The notes: generated from the letters alone by a model not told the origin. A stretch of DNA of 59,102 nt from DASZMX01 sp035551475 (GCA_035551475.1 DASZMX010000109.1:1-59102), one strand, 5' to 3'. Shown: positions 7,888 to 16,550, counted from the stretch's first letter. Translations and numbers: made by a program.

Positions 7888-8825
7888 GCGATCGAAAAAA
7901 CGGCGCCGACAGGCAGAGGATGCCCCGCCAAAAACTCCGCCGCGGACATGCGGCGTCCGCCTTCGCGCTGCAATTCGTCCAGGCGCAACGCACCTTCGCC
8001 ACAGGCGACGACCAGACCCGCTTTGTCGGACTGCATGATTTGGCCGGGCGTTCCGCCGCGCGTCGTGTCCAAGGCCGCCCGCCAAATCTTGAGCAAATGG
8101 CCATCGATATTTGTAAAAGTTCCGGGCCACGGCGTCAGGCCGCGCACGCGATTCCAGAGGGTTCGCGCCGGCAATTTCCAATCGAGACGTCCATCTTCTT
8201 TGGTGATCTTGCGCGCGTAGGTGGAGCGGGAGCCGTCCTGCGGCTGGGCCGTGATCCGTCCGGCCACGTACGCGGGGATGGTGGTTGTCAATAATTGAGC
8301 GCCCAGCGCGGCGAGGCGGTCGTGCAGGATGGCGGCGTTGTCCTCGGGCGTGATCGGCGTGGTAATGGTGGTCAAAATCCCGCCGGTGTCGAGGCCCGCG
8401 TCCATCTTCATGATGGTCACGCCGGTTTCCGGTTCGTCGTCCAGAATGGCCCATTGTATGGGCGCCGCCCCGCGATATTTCGGCAGCAAGGAAGTGTGCA
8501 CATTCAAGCATCCAAAACGCGGCAGGTCCAGGATGGACGGCGGCAGAATCTGCCCGTAAGCCGCCACCACAATTAAATCCGGCGCGAGGGCGCGCAATTC
8601 GGACACGAAAGCGTCGTCTCGCGCCTTGGGGGGCTGCCATACCGCAACACCGGCTTGGAGGGCGCAGAGTTTGACCGCGGACGGTTGCAGCTTCAACGCG
8701 CGTCCTTTGGGACGGTCGGGTTGGGTGACCACGGCGACGACGTCGCAGCCGGGCGCGGCGAGAAGCGCCTCAAGACTGGGACACGCCAGCGGGGCGGCGC
8801 CCATGAACACTATTCTTAATGACAT
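7884..8825 (-). CDS. fmt: Methionyl-tRNA formyltransferase
   Basis: From ATG 8825 the product is 313 residues, the normal length, and begins MSLRIVFMG as expected for the Rossmann-like formyl transferase fold. The catalytic residues N108, H110 and D146 fall at the same numbers as in E. coli Fmt. They sit within the VHTSLLPKYRGAAPIQ signature and the DAGLDTGG loop. The enzyme formylates initiator Met-tRNA using 10-formyl-tetrahydrofolate in the cytoplasm. An upstream frame extending to 8936 is rejected because it only adds unconserved residues inside adk. The gene start lies 56 bp inside the 3' end of adk, an unusually long overlap. No def gene is nearby. Confidence 0.95.
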   Translation of the reverse strand: MSLRIVFMGAAPLACPSLEALLAAPGCDVVAVVTQPDRPKGRALKLQPSAVKLCALQAGVAVWQPPKARDDAFVSELRALAPDLIVVAAYGQILPPSILDLPRFGCLNVHTSLLPKYRGAAPIQWAILDDEPETGVTIMKMDAGLDTGGILTTITTPITPEDNAAILHDRLAALGAQLLTTTIPAYVAGRITAQPQDGSRSTYARKITKEDGRLDWKLPARTLWNRVRGLTPWPGTFTNIDGHLLKIWRAALDTTRGGTPGQIMQSDKAGLVVACGEGALRLDELQREGGRRMSAAEFLAGHPLPVGAVFSIA

Positions 8826-9420
8826 CGGTGTCGAAAGCGGTGGCCCCGATGACCGCGTTGAGAATGTCGCGCAACACGATGACCGGGTTTTGGGTGGAAT
8901 CAATTTGTTTGACAACCTCCGGCCCGTAAAAATCAAGCACCGGCTTGGTCTCGCGTTCGTAGGTTTCCAAGCGGCTGCGGATGATCCCCATGTTGGCGTC
9001 GTCCAACCGATTCTCCCGCAAGGCGCGGCGCTGCAAGCGGGCCACGAGCTTATTCATGTCCGGGCAGCTCAGATAAAAAACGGTGCGGACGTCCAGCACC
9101 TCCTTGAGAATCTGCGCCTGGCGCGGATTGCGCGGGATGCCGTCCAGGATCAGGGTGTCGGTGGCGGGATTAAAACTGCCATCGTGCTCCGCTCCTTCGA
9201 TCACCCGGCGCCAAAGCTGGATGGTGGGTTCATCCGGCACCAATTCGCCGCGGCCGGAGTAGTCCAGAAAGACACGGCCCAATTCGCTGTCTGCCCGCAA
9301 GTTGCGAAACACGTCGCCGCAGGAAAAATGATAAAAATTAGGGACGGCCCCCAGGATTTTTCCCTGGGTTCCTTTGCCCGAGCCGGGCGCTCCAAACAGC
9401 AAAATGGCGCTGTATTTCAT
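8770..9420 (-). CDS. adk: Adenylate kinase
   Basis: This 216-residue nucleoside monophosphate kinase has the P-loop GAPGSGKGT at residues 10-18. The AMP-binding stretch SCGDVFRNL takes the place of the usual SxGDxLR, and the LDGIPRN motif corresponds to the family LDGFPR. The lid region is short (RALRENRLDD...) and lacks zinc-binding cysteines, so this is a short-lid form. The enzyme interconverts ATP + AMP and 2 ADP. The C-terminal 18 or so residues (from AFDTD) lie in DNA shared with the start of fmt and look like an extension beyond the usual fold. It sits between a membrane protein gene (42 bp upstream) and fmt, probably in one operon. Confidence 0.9.
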   Translation of the reverse strand: MKYSAILLFGAPGSGKGTQGKILGAVPNFYHFSCGDVFRNLRADSELGRVFLDYSGRGELVPDEPTIQLWRRVIEGAEHDGSFNPATDTLILDGIPRNPRQAQILKEVLDVRTVFYLSCPDMNKLVARLQRRALRENRLDDANMGIIRSRLETYERETKPVLDFYGPEVVKQIDSTQNPVIVLRDILNAVIGATAFDTDVIKNSVHGRRPAGVSQS

Positions 9421-9462
9421 AAAGGTGATCGATCTTTCTCAAGAGTCGGCTTGGGGCTGGGA

Positions 9463-10473
9463 TTACGCAAGGTCTTTGTGGCGCACTTGCAGTTCCAAGA
9501 CCTCGGTGAAAGGAATCATTTCGTCGGCGGTGGCCCCCTCCTCGCCCACCTGCAAGTAAAGCTCCGTGGGGGTAATGCGCGTGATGCGGCGCCCGCGAAA
9601 TTCTCCGCGCGAGGACCGAATCAAAATGCGCAAATCTTTGATTTCGGCGCTCGGCACAAGGCGGAAAAACCCGGTGAGCTTGGTTTCAAAAAAACGGCGG
9701 TTGAAGGAATATTCTCCGCGCATGTACACAATTGGCGCCGGCAGCGGCGCCGCAGCCTCGGGATCAGGAGCGTTGCCCGGCAACGCGGGCACGGGCGGCA
9801 CGGTCGGCATCGCCTGCGCCGGGAGCGGAGTTTTTTCGCCCACCGTCCGCCGCACGCTGCCCACCGGTAGGTCGCTCTGAATGGCGGTGGTTTGCATGTC
9901 GCTGGTGACATGCTCCAAACCATCGTCGAGAACCACTTTCGGAGGAACGAACAGAAAATAAATCGTGCTCAAAACGCCTGCGAGCGGGATCGCCGCCAGC
10001 CCGCAAACCAAACCGGGCGGATGCTTCCGGTACACGGAAACTTCGTACGCGGCAAAAATGTTCGCCGCATAAAGCGTCAGGAAAAGAAACCACCCCACCG
10101 GACTGCCGAACAAGCCGAGAATCCCCGGCGGATGCGCAGGGCGTGGCGGCAACTCCACCGGCTTGACGTTAATTTCCTTCCGTTTCGCCGCAGCCTCAGC
10201 GGACGTTTCCACCAGTGGCTCAACCATTTCGCGGTCGCTGGCCGTCTTGGCCGCATCGCGCAATTTGACGATTGAGGCCTGCGTGAATTTGTCCCAGGTG
10301 ATGCGATCGGAAAACGCGGTGTCGCCTTGTTTGAAGACGATTCCGTCATCCTTGTAGGGGCTGACAGGTTCACCGGAGACACTGGAACCGTCGGTCAGGG
10401 TATAGGTGTCCGCGTGCGTCCAGGGCGCAAGGCAAAGCGCGAGACAAAAAAGGATGAGACCGAACCTTCGCAT
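9463..10473 (-). CDS. Hypothetical exported membrane protein
   Basis: This 336-residue protein starts with a clear signal peptide (MRRFGLILFCLALCLAPWTHA). A short region follows that resembles the SH3-like 'TYTLTDGSSVSGE' segment seen in verrucomicrobial and planctomycete envelope proteins (residues 22-70). A helical stretch and two hydrophobic helices (about 117-140 and 150-175) come next. The remainder is a Pro/Ala-rich linker (about 215-255) leading to a compact C-terminal domain of about 80 residues. The topology suggests periplasmic domains on both sides of a hairpin in the membrane. It has no family I can name. The gene stands between nnr and adk with about 42-bp gaps, so it is likely in the same operon. 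Confidence 0.7.
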   Translation of the reverse strand: MRRFGLILFCLALCLAPWTHADTYTLTDGSSVSGEPVSPYKDDGIVFKQGDTAFSDRITWDKFTQASIVKLRDAAKTASDREMVEPLVETSAEAAAKRKEINVKPVELPPRPAHPPGILGLFGSPVGWFLFLTLYAANIFAAYEVSVYRKHPPGLVCGLAAIPLAGVLSTIYFLFVPPKVVLDDGLEHVTSDMQTTAIQSDLPVGSVRRTVGEKTPLPAQAMPTVPPVPALPGNAPDPEAAAPLPAPIVYMRGEYSFNRRFFETKLTGFFRLVPSAEIKDLRILIRSSRGEFRGRRITRITPTELYLQVGEEGATADEMIPFTEVLELQVRHKDLA

Positions 10474-10515
10474 GTGCGATTGGGATAACAGAACATGATG
10501 AGAGTGACAAGCTTG

Positions 10516-11910
10516 TTAGCCAACCTTCACCATGCCGAGCTGTGCGCTCAGGTCTTCCACCGTCCAATTCGGACGGCTGGCCGCGAGCAGGTCGGCGGCG
10601 GCCCCATGTTGCCAGACCGCGTAACGCACCGTTTCCAAGGCGTCCGTCTGCCATGCCGGTTGCGCGAGCAAGCCCGTGATGTAGCCGCCCAACAAATCGC
10701 CGCTGCCGCCCTGCGCCAGAAATGGATTGCCCGAGGAATTGATAAAGATGGGGCCGGTGGCGCGGCCCACGAGGGTTTGATGCCCTTTCAGGACCACCAG
10801 GCAGCCGCCGAGAAGCCGCGAGAGCGCCCGCAATGCCGCGGGGCGGTCGCGTTGCACCTCGGCGGCCGAACTGTCAAGCAATCGGCCTGCCTCGCCAGGA
10901 TGAGGGGTAATGACGCGAACGGCGCCATGGCGCGTTGAGCCGCGTTTCAACCAGGGCAACGCGCTCGCATCCGCGACCACGGCGAGGGGAGATGATTTCC
11001 ATAGAGCGGCGGCTTGCTCGTTCAGCGCCTCCGGCAGGTCGGCAGCGGCCAAACCGGAGCCGATTAGCACCGCCGAGGTGGACTTGGGCAATTCGATTTC
11101 AGGCCGCCATGGATGCACCATGGCCGCCTGGGATTGCGCCGCGACGGCGGCATACACCTCCGGCTGCGGAAAAATGGAAACCAATCCAGGTTGCGCCCGC
11201 AAGGCTCCGTGGCTGGAAAGAACCGCCGCGCCGTGATAGCCCAGGCTTCCCGCGATAATCGCCGCGTGGCCATAGGTTCCTTTATTTGATTCCGGCGCGC
11301 GTTTGGGCGGAAGGCCGGCGAAGTCCTCGGGCAGCGTCCAGCGCCACGGAGTTTTATAGGTGCAAGGAATCAAGCCCACCTCCGCCGCCACCTCCAAACG
11401 CCCAACCTGCGGCTGGCCGATGAGCGCCGCCTTGGGCGCGCCCACGGTCAAAGTCACGGCCGCCTGGACGGCCGCCCCTTCGATTTTTCCGTTGGCGACA
11501 TTCAAACCTGATGGCGTATCCACGGATAGAACAGGAATCCCCGCCTCGTTGATGGAGCGAATCAGTTTTTGCCAGTGCGCATCGAGCGGACGGTTCAAGC
11601 CGATGCCAAACAGTCCATCCACAATCCACGCGGCGTTTTGGAAATCCACACGGCGCCTGGGATCGTTGACGTTGATAAGTCTCGCGTTTCGTTCCTTCAG
11701 GTGCGGGATTGCGGCGCGCACATCGTCCCCATTATGACCCGCGCCTGCGAGCAGCAGAATCGTGTCGCCGGGCCGGGTCAACTGCATGAGGCGCTGCGCC
11801 AAACAGCGGCCGACCCGCGCGATCACTTCGGCCTCCTTGGCGCCCGCCGCCCAGGAGGCCTTCTCCCAACGGCGCATTTGTGGCACGGAAATAACCGGCG
11901 TTCCCGACAT
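10516..11910 (-). CDS. nnr: Bifunctional NAD(P)H-hydrate epimerase/dehydratase
   Basis: ATG 11910 gives 464 residues, slightly shorter than the E. coli two-domain enzyme of about 515. The N-terminal YjeF-type epimerase domain (about 1-210) has the VDGLFGIGLNRPL and VDTPSGLN motifs. The C-terminal ribokinase-like dehydratase domain (about 225-464) has ITPHPGEAGRLL and GGSGDLLGG. The protein repairs NADHX and NADPHX in the cytoplasm. The epimerase nucleotide loop reads GAGHNGDD rather than the usual GxGNNGGDG, so one glycine and an asparagine are altered; the activity of that half is therefore uncertain. A longer frame to 12069 is rejected because it runs through the sodC promoter. It probably leads the operon nnr - membrane protein - adk - fmt. 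Confidence 0.88.
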   Translation of the reverse strand: MSGTPVISVPQMRRWEKASWAAGAKEAEVIARVGRCLAQRLMQLTRPGDTILLLAGAGHNGDDVRAAIPHLKERNARLINVNDPRRRVDFQNAAWIVDGLFGIGLNRPLDAHWQKLIRSINEAGIPVLSVDTPSGLNVANGKIEGAAVQAAVTLTVGAPKAALIGQPQVGRLEVAAEVGLIPCTYKTPWRWTLPEDFAGLPPKRAPESNKGTYGHAAIIAGSLGYHGAAVLSSHGALRAQPGLVSIFPQPEVYAAVAAQSQAAMVHPWRPEIELPKSTSAVLIGSGLAAADLPEALNEQAAALWKSSPLAVVADASALPWLKRGSTRHGAVRVITPHPGEAGRLLDSSAAEVQRDRPAALRALSRLLGGCLVVLKGHQTLVGRATGPIFINSSGNPFLAQGGSGDLLGGYITGLLAQPAWQTDALETVRYAVWQHGAAADLLAASRPNWTVEDLSAQLGMVKVG

Positions 11911-11911
11911 A

Positions 11912-11931
11912 AATGGAATGTAAGTTCCATT
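11912..11931. promoter_or_regulatory. Perfect inverted repeat between nnr and sodC
   Basis: Arms AATGGAA (11912-11918) and TTCCATT (11925-11931) flank six bases. The element directly abuts the nnr start codon and lies 68 bp upstream of sodC on the other strand. It could be an operator shared by the two divergent genes, or a hairpin blocking the nnr start. No known regulator site is recognised. Confidence 0.35.
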
Positions 11932-11998
11932 GCCGGAAGAGCAAAGAATTTTCCCGTTGCGCGGCGCTGGCTTTGGTTTAAGCATAGCCGCATCTACT

Positions 11999-12511
11999 AT
12001 GAAAAAATTCGCGCTTATTCTTTGGGCTTGTGTGTCGTGCCTTTCCGCCTTCGCGGCGGACAAAGCCATCGCTGTGTGTCATCCCACCGCTGGAAATCAA
12101 TGCCATGGCATTGTCCGTTTCACGCAGGACGGCGATTCCGTTAAAATTGAAGCGGACGTGGAAGGGCTTACGCCCGGCCAGGAACACGCCATTCATGTCC
12201 ATGAATTCGGGGATTGCTCCGCCGCGGATGGCTCAAGCGCAGGCGGCCATTACAATCCGGAAAAACAACCGCACGGCCTGCCCGACACCGACGCCCGCCA
12301 CGCCGGCGACCTGGGGAATCTCAAAGCCGACGCCTCCGGCAAGGCGCACTACGAAATCACCGTCAAGAATATCAGTGTGATGGGCGCCCATAATCCCATC
12401 ATCGGCCGCAGCGTCATCATTCACGCGAAGATGGACAACGGCGGCCAGCCCACCGGCAACGCGGGTGGACGCATTGCCTGCGGCGTCATCGGAATTGCCA
12501 GCGGGAAATAG
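11999..12511 (+). CDS. sodC: Periplasmic Cu/Zn superoxide dismutase
   Basis: This 170-residue protein has a signal peptide (MKKFALILWACVSCLSAFA). All metal ligands expected from SOD1 are present: copper ligands H66, H68, H84 and H142, bridging H84, and zinc ligands H92, H101 and D104. The active-site Arg is R158, and C73 and C161 can form the conserved disulfide. It converts superoxide to peroxide and oxygen in the periplasm. ATG 11999 is chosen because the signal peptide starts there; the frame upstream is unconserved. It is transcribed divergently from nnr. The next gene is convergent and ends 7 bp away. Confidence 0.95.
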   Translation: MKKFALILWACVSCLSAFAADKAIAVCHPTAGNQCHGIVRFTQDGDSVKIEADVEGLTPGQEHAIHVHEFGDCSAADGSSAGGHYNPEKQPHGLPDTDARHAGDLGNLKADASGKAHYEITVKNISVMGAHNPIIGRSVIIHAKMDNGGQPTGNAGGRIACGVIGIASGK

Positions 12512-12518
12512 GCGGCCT

Positions 12519-15500
12519 TTAAGGGGCCAGCTTCACGCGATAGTAACGATTGGTGAAGACGTTGGCGTTCGTGTCCGTCAGCGTGGTCGGGAACGTCACC
12601 GGCGTATTGGTCTGGAGACCCGTCCAATTCGGCGCGGTGAGGGACGCTGAACCTTGGAGAATATAATCCGGACCGGCAGGACCGCTGGCTTGGACGGTGA
12701 ACTGATTTCCGGAACGATCCGGCGCGCTCAGGGTGACCTCGGACGACAACGGTTTCACCGCAATCGTGAAACTCTGCGTCACGCTCAGGGCCGGCGTGCT
12801 GTCGTCCGTTACGCGCACGACCACCGCATTCGTCGAAGACGCAGACCCAACGCCGGGGCGCCAGGTGAATACTCCCGTGGAGGACCCGATGGCAGCGCCG
12901 GAGGGCGCGGCGTCGAGACTGAAGGTAAGCGTCCGCGCCGGGTCGTTGTCCGTGGCCAGATTCGTCACGGAAAATGTCTGGCCGGCGTTCACGGTGGCGT
13001 TGGAAACGGCCGCGAGCGTGGGCGCGTAGGTAATAACCGTGAAAGCATTGCTCGCCACTAAATGATGCGTGACCAAGTCCAGTGCATCGGTGTTCGTGAC
13101 CACGGTAATAATGGTATTGGTGGCGGGCCCCAGAGTTGGCGTCCAGGTGATGATGCCGTTGGCGCTGATGCTCGCACCAAACGGCGAGTTGATGAGGTTA
13201 TAGGCGAGCGTCGCGTGAATGTTGGTCTCGGTGGCCGTGTTGGTGACGGTCAGCAAAGCCAATTTGTTGACAGTTTGCGTCGGCAGCGCCGGCAAGGTGG
13301 GGGCATTGTTGACTTCCACCACGGTTACGGTGAAAACATTCGTATCACTCAAAGCCGGCGCGCTATTGTCGGAAACTTTGACTTTCACCGTGTTCACCGA
13401 GGGGCTTTGCGTCTGTGACGGCGTCCAGGTGATCAAGCCAGAACTGGCGTTGATCGTCATGTTGGCCGGCGCGGTGTCGAGCGAAAATGTCAGCACGCGC
13501 GAAGGATCGTTGTCGGCGGCGGAGTTGGGAATGGTGATGGTCTGAGTTTCGTTGACGAGGCGATTGGCGTTTGTCGCAATCGTGGGCGCATAGGTGATGA
13601 CCGTGAAACTGTTGCTGGCCGCCAGGTGCGGCGTGACCAGATCAAAGGCGTCCGTGTTCGTGACCACCGCGACAATCGTATTCGTCGCCGGCCCTTGGGT
13701 GGGCGTCCAGGTGATGATGCCGTTGGCGCTGATGCTCGCGCCCGACGGCGGATTCACCAAACTGTAGGCGAGTGTCGCGTGAATATTCGTTTCCGTGGCG
13801 GTGTTGGTGATGGTGAGCAGGGCCGAACGATTCACGGTTTGCGTGGAAATCACCGGCAATTTCGGGCCGTTGTTGATTTCGACGACGGTGACCAGGAAGG
13901 AATTGGTGTCGCTCAGGGGCGGCGTGCCAGTGTCAACCACTTTGACGGTGACCGTGTTGGTCGAGGGGCTTTGGGTCTGCAAAGGCGTCCAAGTGATCAC
14001 ACCGGAAACAGGATCAATCCCCATGCCGGCGGGAGCGGCGAGCAGCGAATAGACCCGGCCTTGCGGCGGCAGATCGGGATCGGTGGACGAAACGCCCACC
14101 GACAAGGCGGCGGTTTCGTTGACAGAATGATTGCCAATTGCGGCCAGGGTCGGCGCGACATTCAGCACGGTCAGCGTGACGTCAGAAACGTCGTAGCTGG
14201 TCTGCCACGCCATGCGCCCGGGCAGCGCGCTATTCGTAAAGGCCCCCGCGGCCGTGGGAAACGTCAGGATCGGGAAGGAATTGCCCTCGATGGGCTGGTA
14301 GCCATGGTTCAAGGTGGCGCTGATCGTTCCATCGAAAGTTGGAGCGGAGGCAAAGGAGATGACGCCATAATCGGTGAGGCTATTGATGCCGGCGCGCAGC
14401 GTCCCGCCAGTCAAGTCGAATGTTCCCGCCACCGCAATCGTTCCCACCTGGGCATCGAGCGCGCCCCGGTTGGTCAGGGTCACGAGAATGGAGGACGTGT
14501 TGGTTCCGCCGGATTTGCGCAAGGTTCCTTCATTGATGAAGGCCGGCGACGCCGGGCCGCTGAAATCATCATAGACGGTCAGCGAAGAATCATCCTGCAA
14601 ATCCACCAAGGCGCCGGGAAGATTATATAATTGGCCGGGGCCGCCGCCTTCATTGACGTACGCCAGGCAGCGCAGATCGCCGTTCTGAATGCGCATCACT
14701 CCCGCGTTGGTGAGGGTGCCGGCCAAGTCGGCAGGGACGCCGGAACTTAAATTCACCAGCAGGGAGCTGTTCGTCTGGATCGTAAGAAAAGAACCGCCGC
14801 TCAACACGCCGTTGGCCCAAGTCCAAACGCCGCTGGTCACGATGTTCGAGCCCGTCAACGTGGCGCCAGCCAGGACGGAATTGGAGCTGGTGACCGAGCC
14901 GTTGAGCGTGAACACGCCCGCATCCCATTCGTTGGTTCCAGCGCCCGTGAACGTCCCGGAGGCGTCCAAGACATAGTCCACGTTAAATGAAACCGTCGCG
15001 CCCGCATCCGTGTGAAAGACACCGCTGCCATCGCCGCCGCCGTGGAAATTCAAAACGCCCGTCTGGACATCAACGGTCCCGGAATTGTAAAAAGGCGCCG
15101 CCACATCCAACAAAGTAGAGCCCGAAGTCCGGCGGAACATGCCGCGATTGATGATCTCCGGCGTGACCGGGCCATTATTGAATTCGGCGATGTTGACATT
15201 GGTTCCGCTGGCATCGAAGACGCCGCCCGCCGCGTTGACCAGCAGCCCGGGGCCGAAACCATAAGCGTCAAAATCGATGCAACGGAGGGAGCCGGCTAAA
15301 AGGTTAATCACGCCCTCGTTCGTCACAGCGCCGCACAAATCCACCTGGATGGCGCCTGCGGTGTCGATGTCCAGCGTTCCGCTCGGAGCTATTGTCAAGG
15401 CGGCATCGCCCGCAATTTGACCCGATGTCCAAGTGACGAGATTGGACAGCACGCCTGTTCCCGAAAGCATGGCGCCGTTCAGGTAGGACTGCGCCAACTT

Positions 15501-16424
15501 GACCACGCCATTCGCATAAAATTCACCGCCAGACCAGGTGGCCGTTCCCGCGCCGTTTAACGAACCGCCGGACATCAGGGAAAATGTGCCGCCCGAAAAA
15601 CCCACTGCGGAATTGGCCGCCACCGCGATCGAAGTTCCCTGGCCGCCACCGGTCCAGGTAAGAGCGCCTGCGGACACCGTGACAGAGCCGTCGCTCAGAA
15701 ACGGCGCATCGATGGCGCTCGGATCGGTTCCCAGTTTTGTCAGGCTGCCATGATTGATGAAAGCCGGGGAAGCGGCGGTGTCGTTGTAAAATTGAATGCC
15801 GCTGCCGCCCTGCAGCATCACGGCGCCTCCGGCCTGGTTGACCAACAGCCCAAGGCCGCCGCTGTACCCTTGCGTCCAGGAAATGCAGCGCAAGTTTCCA
15901 GTCAGCAAATTGATTTGTCCCGCATTGGTGATCGCCCCCGCCAAGTCCACCGTGCTCCCGCCGACAGCGTTCACCGTGAGAGATCCGCCCGCCGCGATGC
16001 CGAGGCTGGCATCGGGCCAAATAACCCCTGCGCTCCAATCGATTTTCCCCGCCACTGCCAGGCTGCCCGGCCCGCGCAAATTGCCGCCCGCGAGCTCAAG
16101 GATTCCGTTGGCGCCCACGGAGCTGGCTTGGTCCAAGGTAAGATCGGTCGTCACGGACAAGGTCGCGACTCCGGCATTGCCGCCGACCACCAGGCTGGAA
16201 ACCTCCGTCGCCGCATCGAGAGAAACCGTGTACGCGCCGCTGGCCGTAATGCGGGCACTGTCGCCCGCTCCGGGGACTTGATTGGGATCCCAACTGGAGG
16301 CGTCACTCCACGCGCCGCCGGCGGAATTGGTCCAGGTGATGGTGGCGGAAGAACTGACTTGCGGCAGGACGCAGGCGGAAGTCAAGACTATCAACAACGA
16401 GGAACGGACAATTCTTTGATGCAT
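12519..16424 (-). CDS. Large secreted repeat protein (beta-helix plus Ig/cadherin-like repeats)
   Basis: ATG 16424 gives 1301 residues starting with a signal peptide (about residues 1-26, ending SSSA). Residues 27-75 resemble the W-x-x-SxWdP entry motif common at the start of autotransporter-like beta-helix passengers. Three 200-residue repeats follow, each with a D/C-LxGxxTNxG...LRC core; the LRC cysteines fall near residues 180, 380 and 585. Residues about 755-1224 contain cadherin/Ig-like (He_PIG type) repeats, including a two-unit tandem duplication. The final 75 residues have the YxLQxSxxLxxxNWT...YYRVKL pattern I associate with verrucomicrobial surface proteins. No autotransporter beta-barrel or PEP-CTERM is present. 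It is probably a surface adhesin or matrix protein; the substrate is unknown. Confidence 0.8.
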   Translation of the reverse strand: MHQRIVRSSLLIVLTSACVLPQVSSSATITWTNSAGGAWSDASSWDPNQVPGAGDSARITASGAYTVSLDAATEVSSLVVGGNAGVATLSVTTDLTLDQASSVGANGILELAGGNLRGPGSLAVAGKIDWSAGVIWPDASLGIAAGGSLTVNAVGGSTVDLAGAITNAGQINLLTGNLRCISWTQGYSGGLGLLVNQAGGAVMLQGGSGIQFYNDTAASPAFINHGSLTKLGTDPSAIDAPFLSDGSVTVSAGALTWTGGGQGTSIAVAANSAVGFSGGTFSLMSGGSLNGAGTATWSGGEFYANGVVKLAQSYLNGAMLSGTGVLSNLVTWTSGQIAGDAALTIAPSGTLDIDTAGAIQVDLCGAVTNEGVINLLAGSLRCIDFDAYGFGPGLLVNAAGGVFDASGTNVNIAEFNNGPVTPEIINRGMFRRTSGSTLLDVAAPFYNSGTVDVQTGVLNFHGGGDGSGVFHTDAGATVSFNVDYVLDASGTFTGAGTNEWDAGVFTLNGSVTSSNSVLAGATLTGSNIVTSGVWTWANGVLSGGSFLTIQTNSSLLVNLSSGVPADLAGTLTNAGVMRIQNGDLRCLAYVNEGGGPGQLYNLPGALVDLQDDSSLTVYDDFSGPASPAFINEGTLRKSGGTNTSSILVTLTNRGALDAQVGTIAVAGTFDLTGGTLRAGINSLTDYGVISFASAPTFDGTISATLNHGYQPIEGNSFPILTFPTAAGAFTNSALPGRMAWQTSYDVSDVTLTVLNVAPTLAAIGNHSVNETAALSVGVSSTDPDLPPQGRVYSLLAAPAGMGIDPVSGVITWTPLQTQSPSTNTVTVKVVDTGTPPLSDTNSFLVTVVEINNGPKLPVISTQTVNRSALLTITNTATETNIHATLAYSLVNPPSGASISANGIITWTPTQGPATNTIVAVVTNTDAFDLVTPHLAASNSFTVITYAPTIATNANRLVNETQTITIPNSAADNDPSRVLTFSLDTAPANMTINASSGLITWTPSQTQSPSVNTVKVKVSDNSAPALSDTNVFTVTVVEVNNAPTLPALPTQTVNKLALLTVTNTATETNIHATLAYNLINSPFGASISANGIITWTPTLGPATNTIITVVTNTDALDLVTHHLVASNAFTVITYAPTLAAVSNATVNAGQTFSVTNLATDNDPARTLTFSLDAAPSGAAIGSSTGVFTWRPGVGSASSTNAVVVRVTDDSTPALSVTQSFTIAVKPLSSEVTLSAPDRSGNQFTVQASGPAGPDYILQGSASLTAPNWTGLQTNTPVTFPTTLTDTNANVFTNRYYRVKLAP
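12750..13876 (-). repeat. 564-bp tandem duplication within the repeat protein gene
   Basis: Two adjacent units of exactly 564 bp (188 codons), about 13313-13876 and 12750-13312, encode proteins of near-identical plan: E-V/I-NN-G/A-P...NTATETNIHATLAY...GASISANGIITWTP...FTVITYAPT...DNDP...LTFSLD. Each unit holds two different Ig/cadherin-like domains. The region directly upstream (about 13880-14160) is a third copy of the second domain type. The two copies differ at many third positions and some residues, so the duplication is not recent. Confidence 0.75.
14510..15990 (-). repeat. Three 202-204-codon beta-helix repeats
   Basis: The phrase D/C-LxGxxTNxGxxxxxxGxLRC recurs three times; equivalent codons lie at 15942, 15336 and 14724, giving periods of 606 and 612 bp. 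Each unit continues with a Gly-rich segment and a P-xF/I-INxG stretch. Divergence between units is high, so they are visible mainly at protein level. Confidence 0.65.
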
Positions 16425-16457
16425 TTCAGGAGTTTTGGTTTCACGGAACGGTGACCT

Positions 16458-16486
16458 TTTGTAGCCCAAAAATCCGGCGGTGTCAA
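16458..16486 (-). promoter_or_regulatory. Sigma-70-type promoter of the repeat protein gene
   Basis: On the minus strand TTGACA (16486-16481) and TACAAA (16463-16458) are separated by exactly 17 bases. The -35 is a perfect consensus and the -10 matches four of six. Transcription would start around 16451, leaving a leader of about 27 bases before the ATG at 16424. It is the best promoter I see in the window. Confidence 0.6.
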
Positions 16487-16550
16487 CCCGATTCCAGCGG
16501 CGCGCCGAGCGGGCTTGGTTTTAAAGCGCGGCAATGGTTGAATCACGCCC

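Noticed and set aside
7294..8640. 448-codon minus-strand frame across the prc end and fmt
   Set aside because: It spans the 3' end of prc (antisense) and fmt in another frame; the sequence has no domain and is Arg/Gly-rich as expected from shadow frames.
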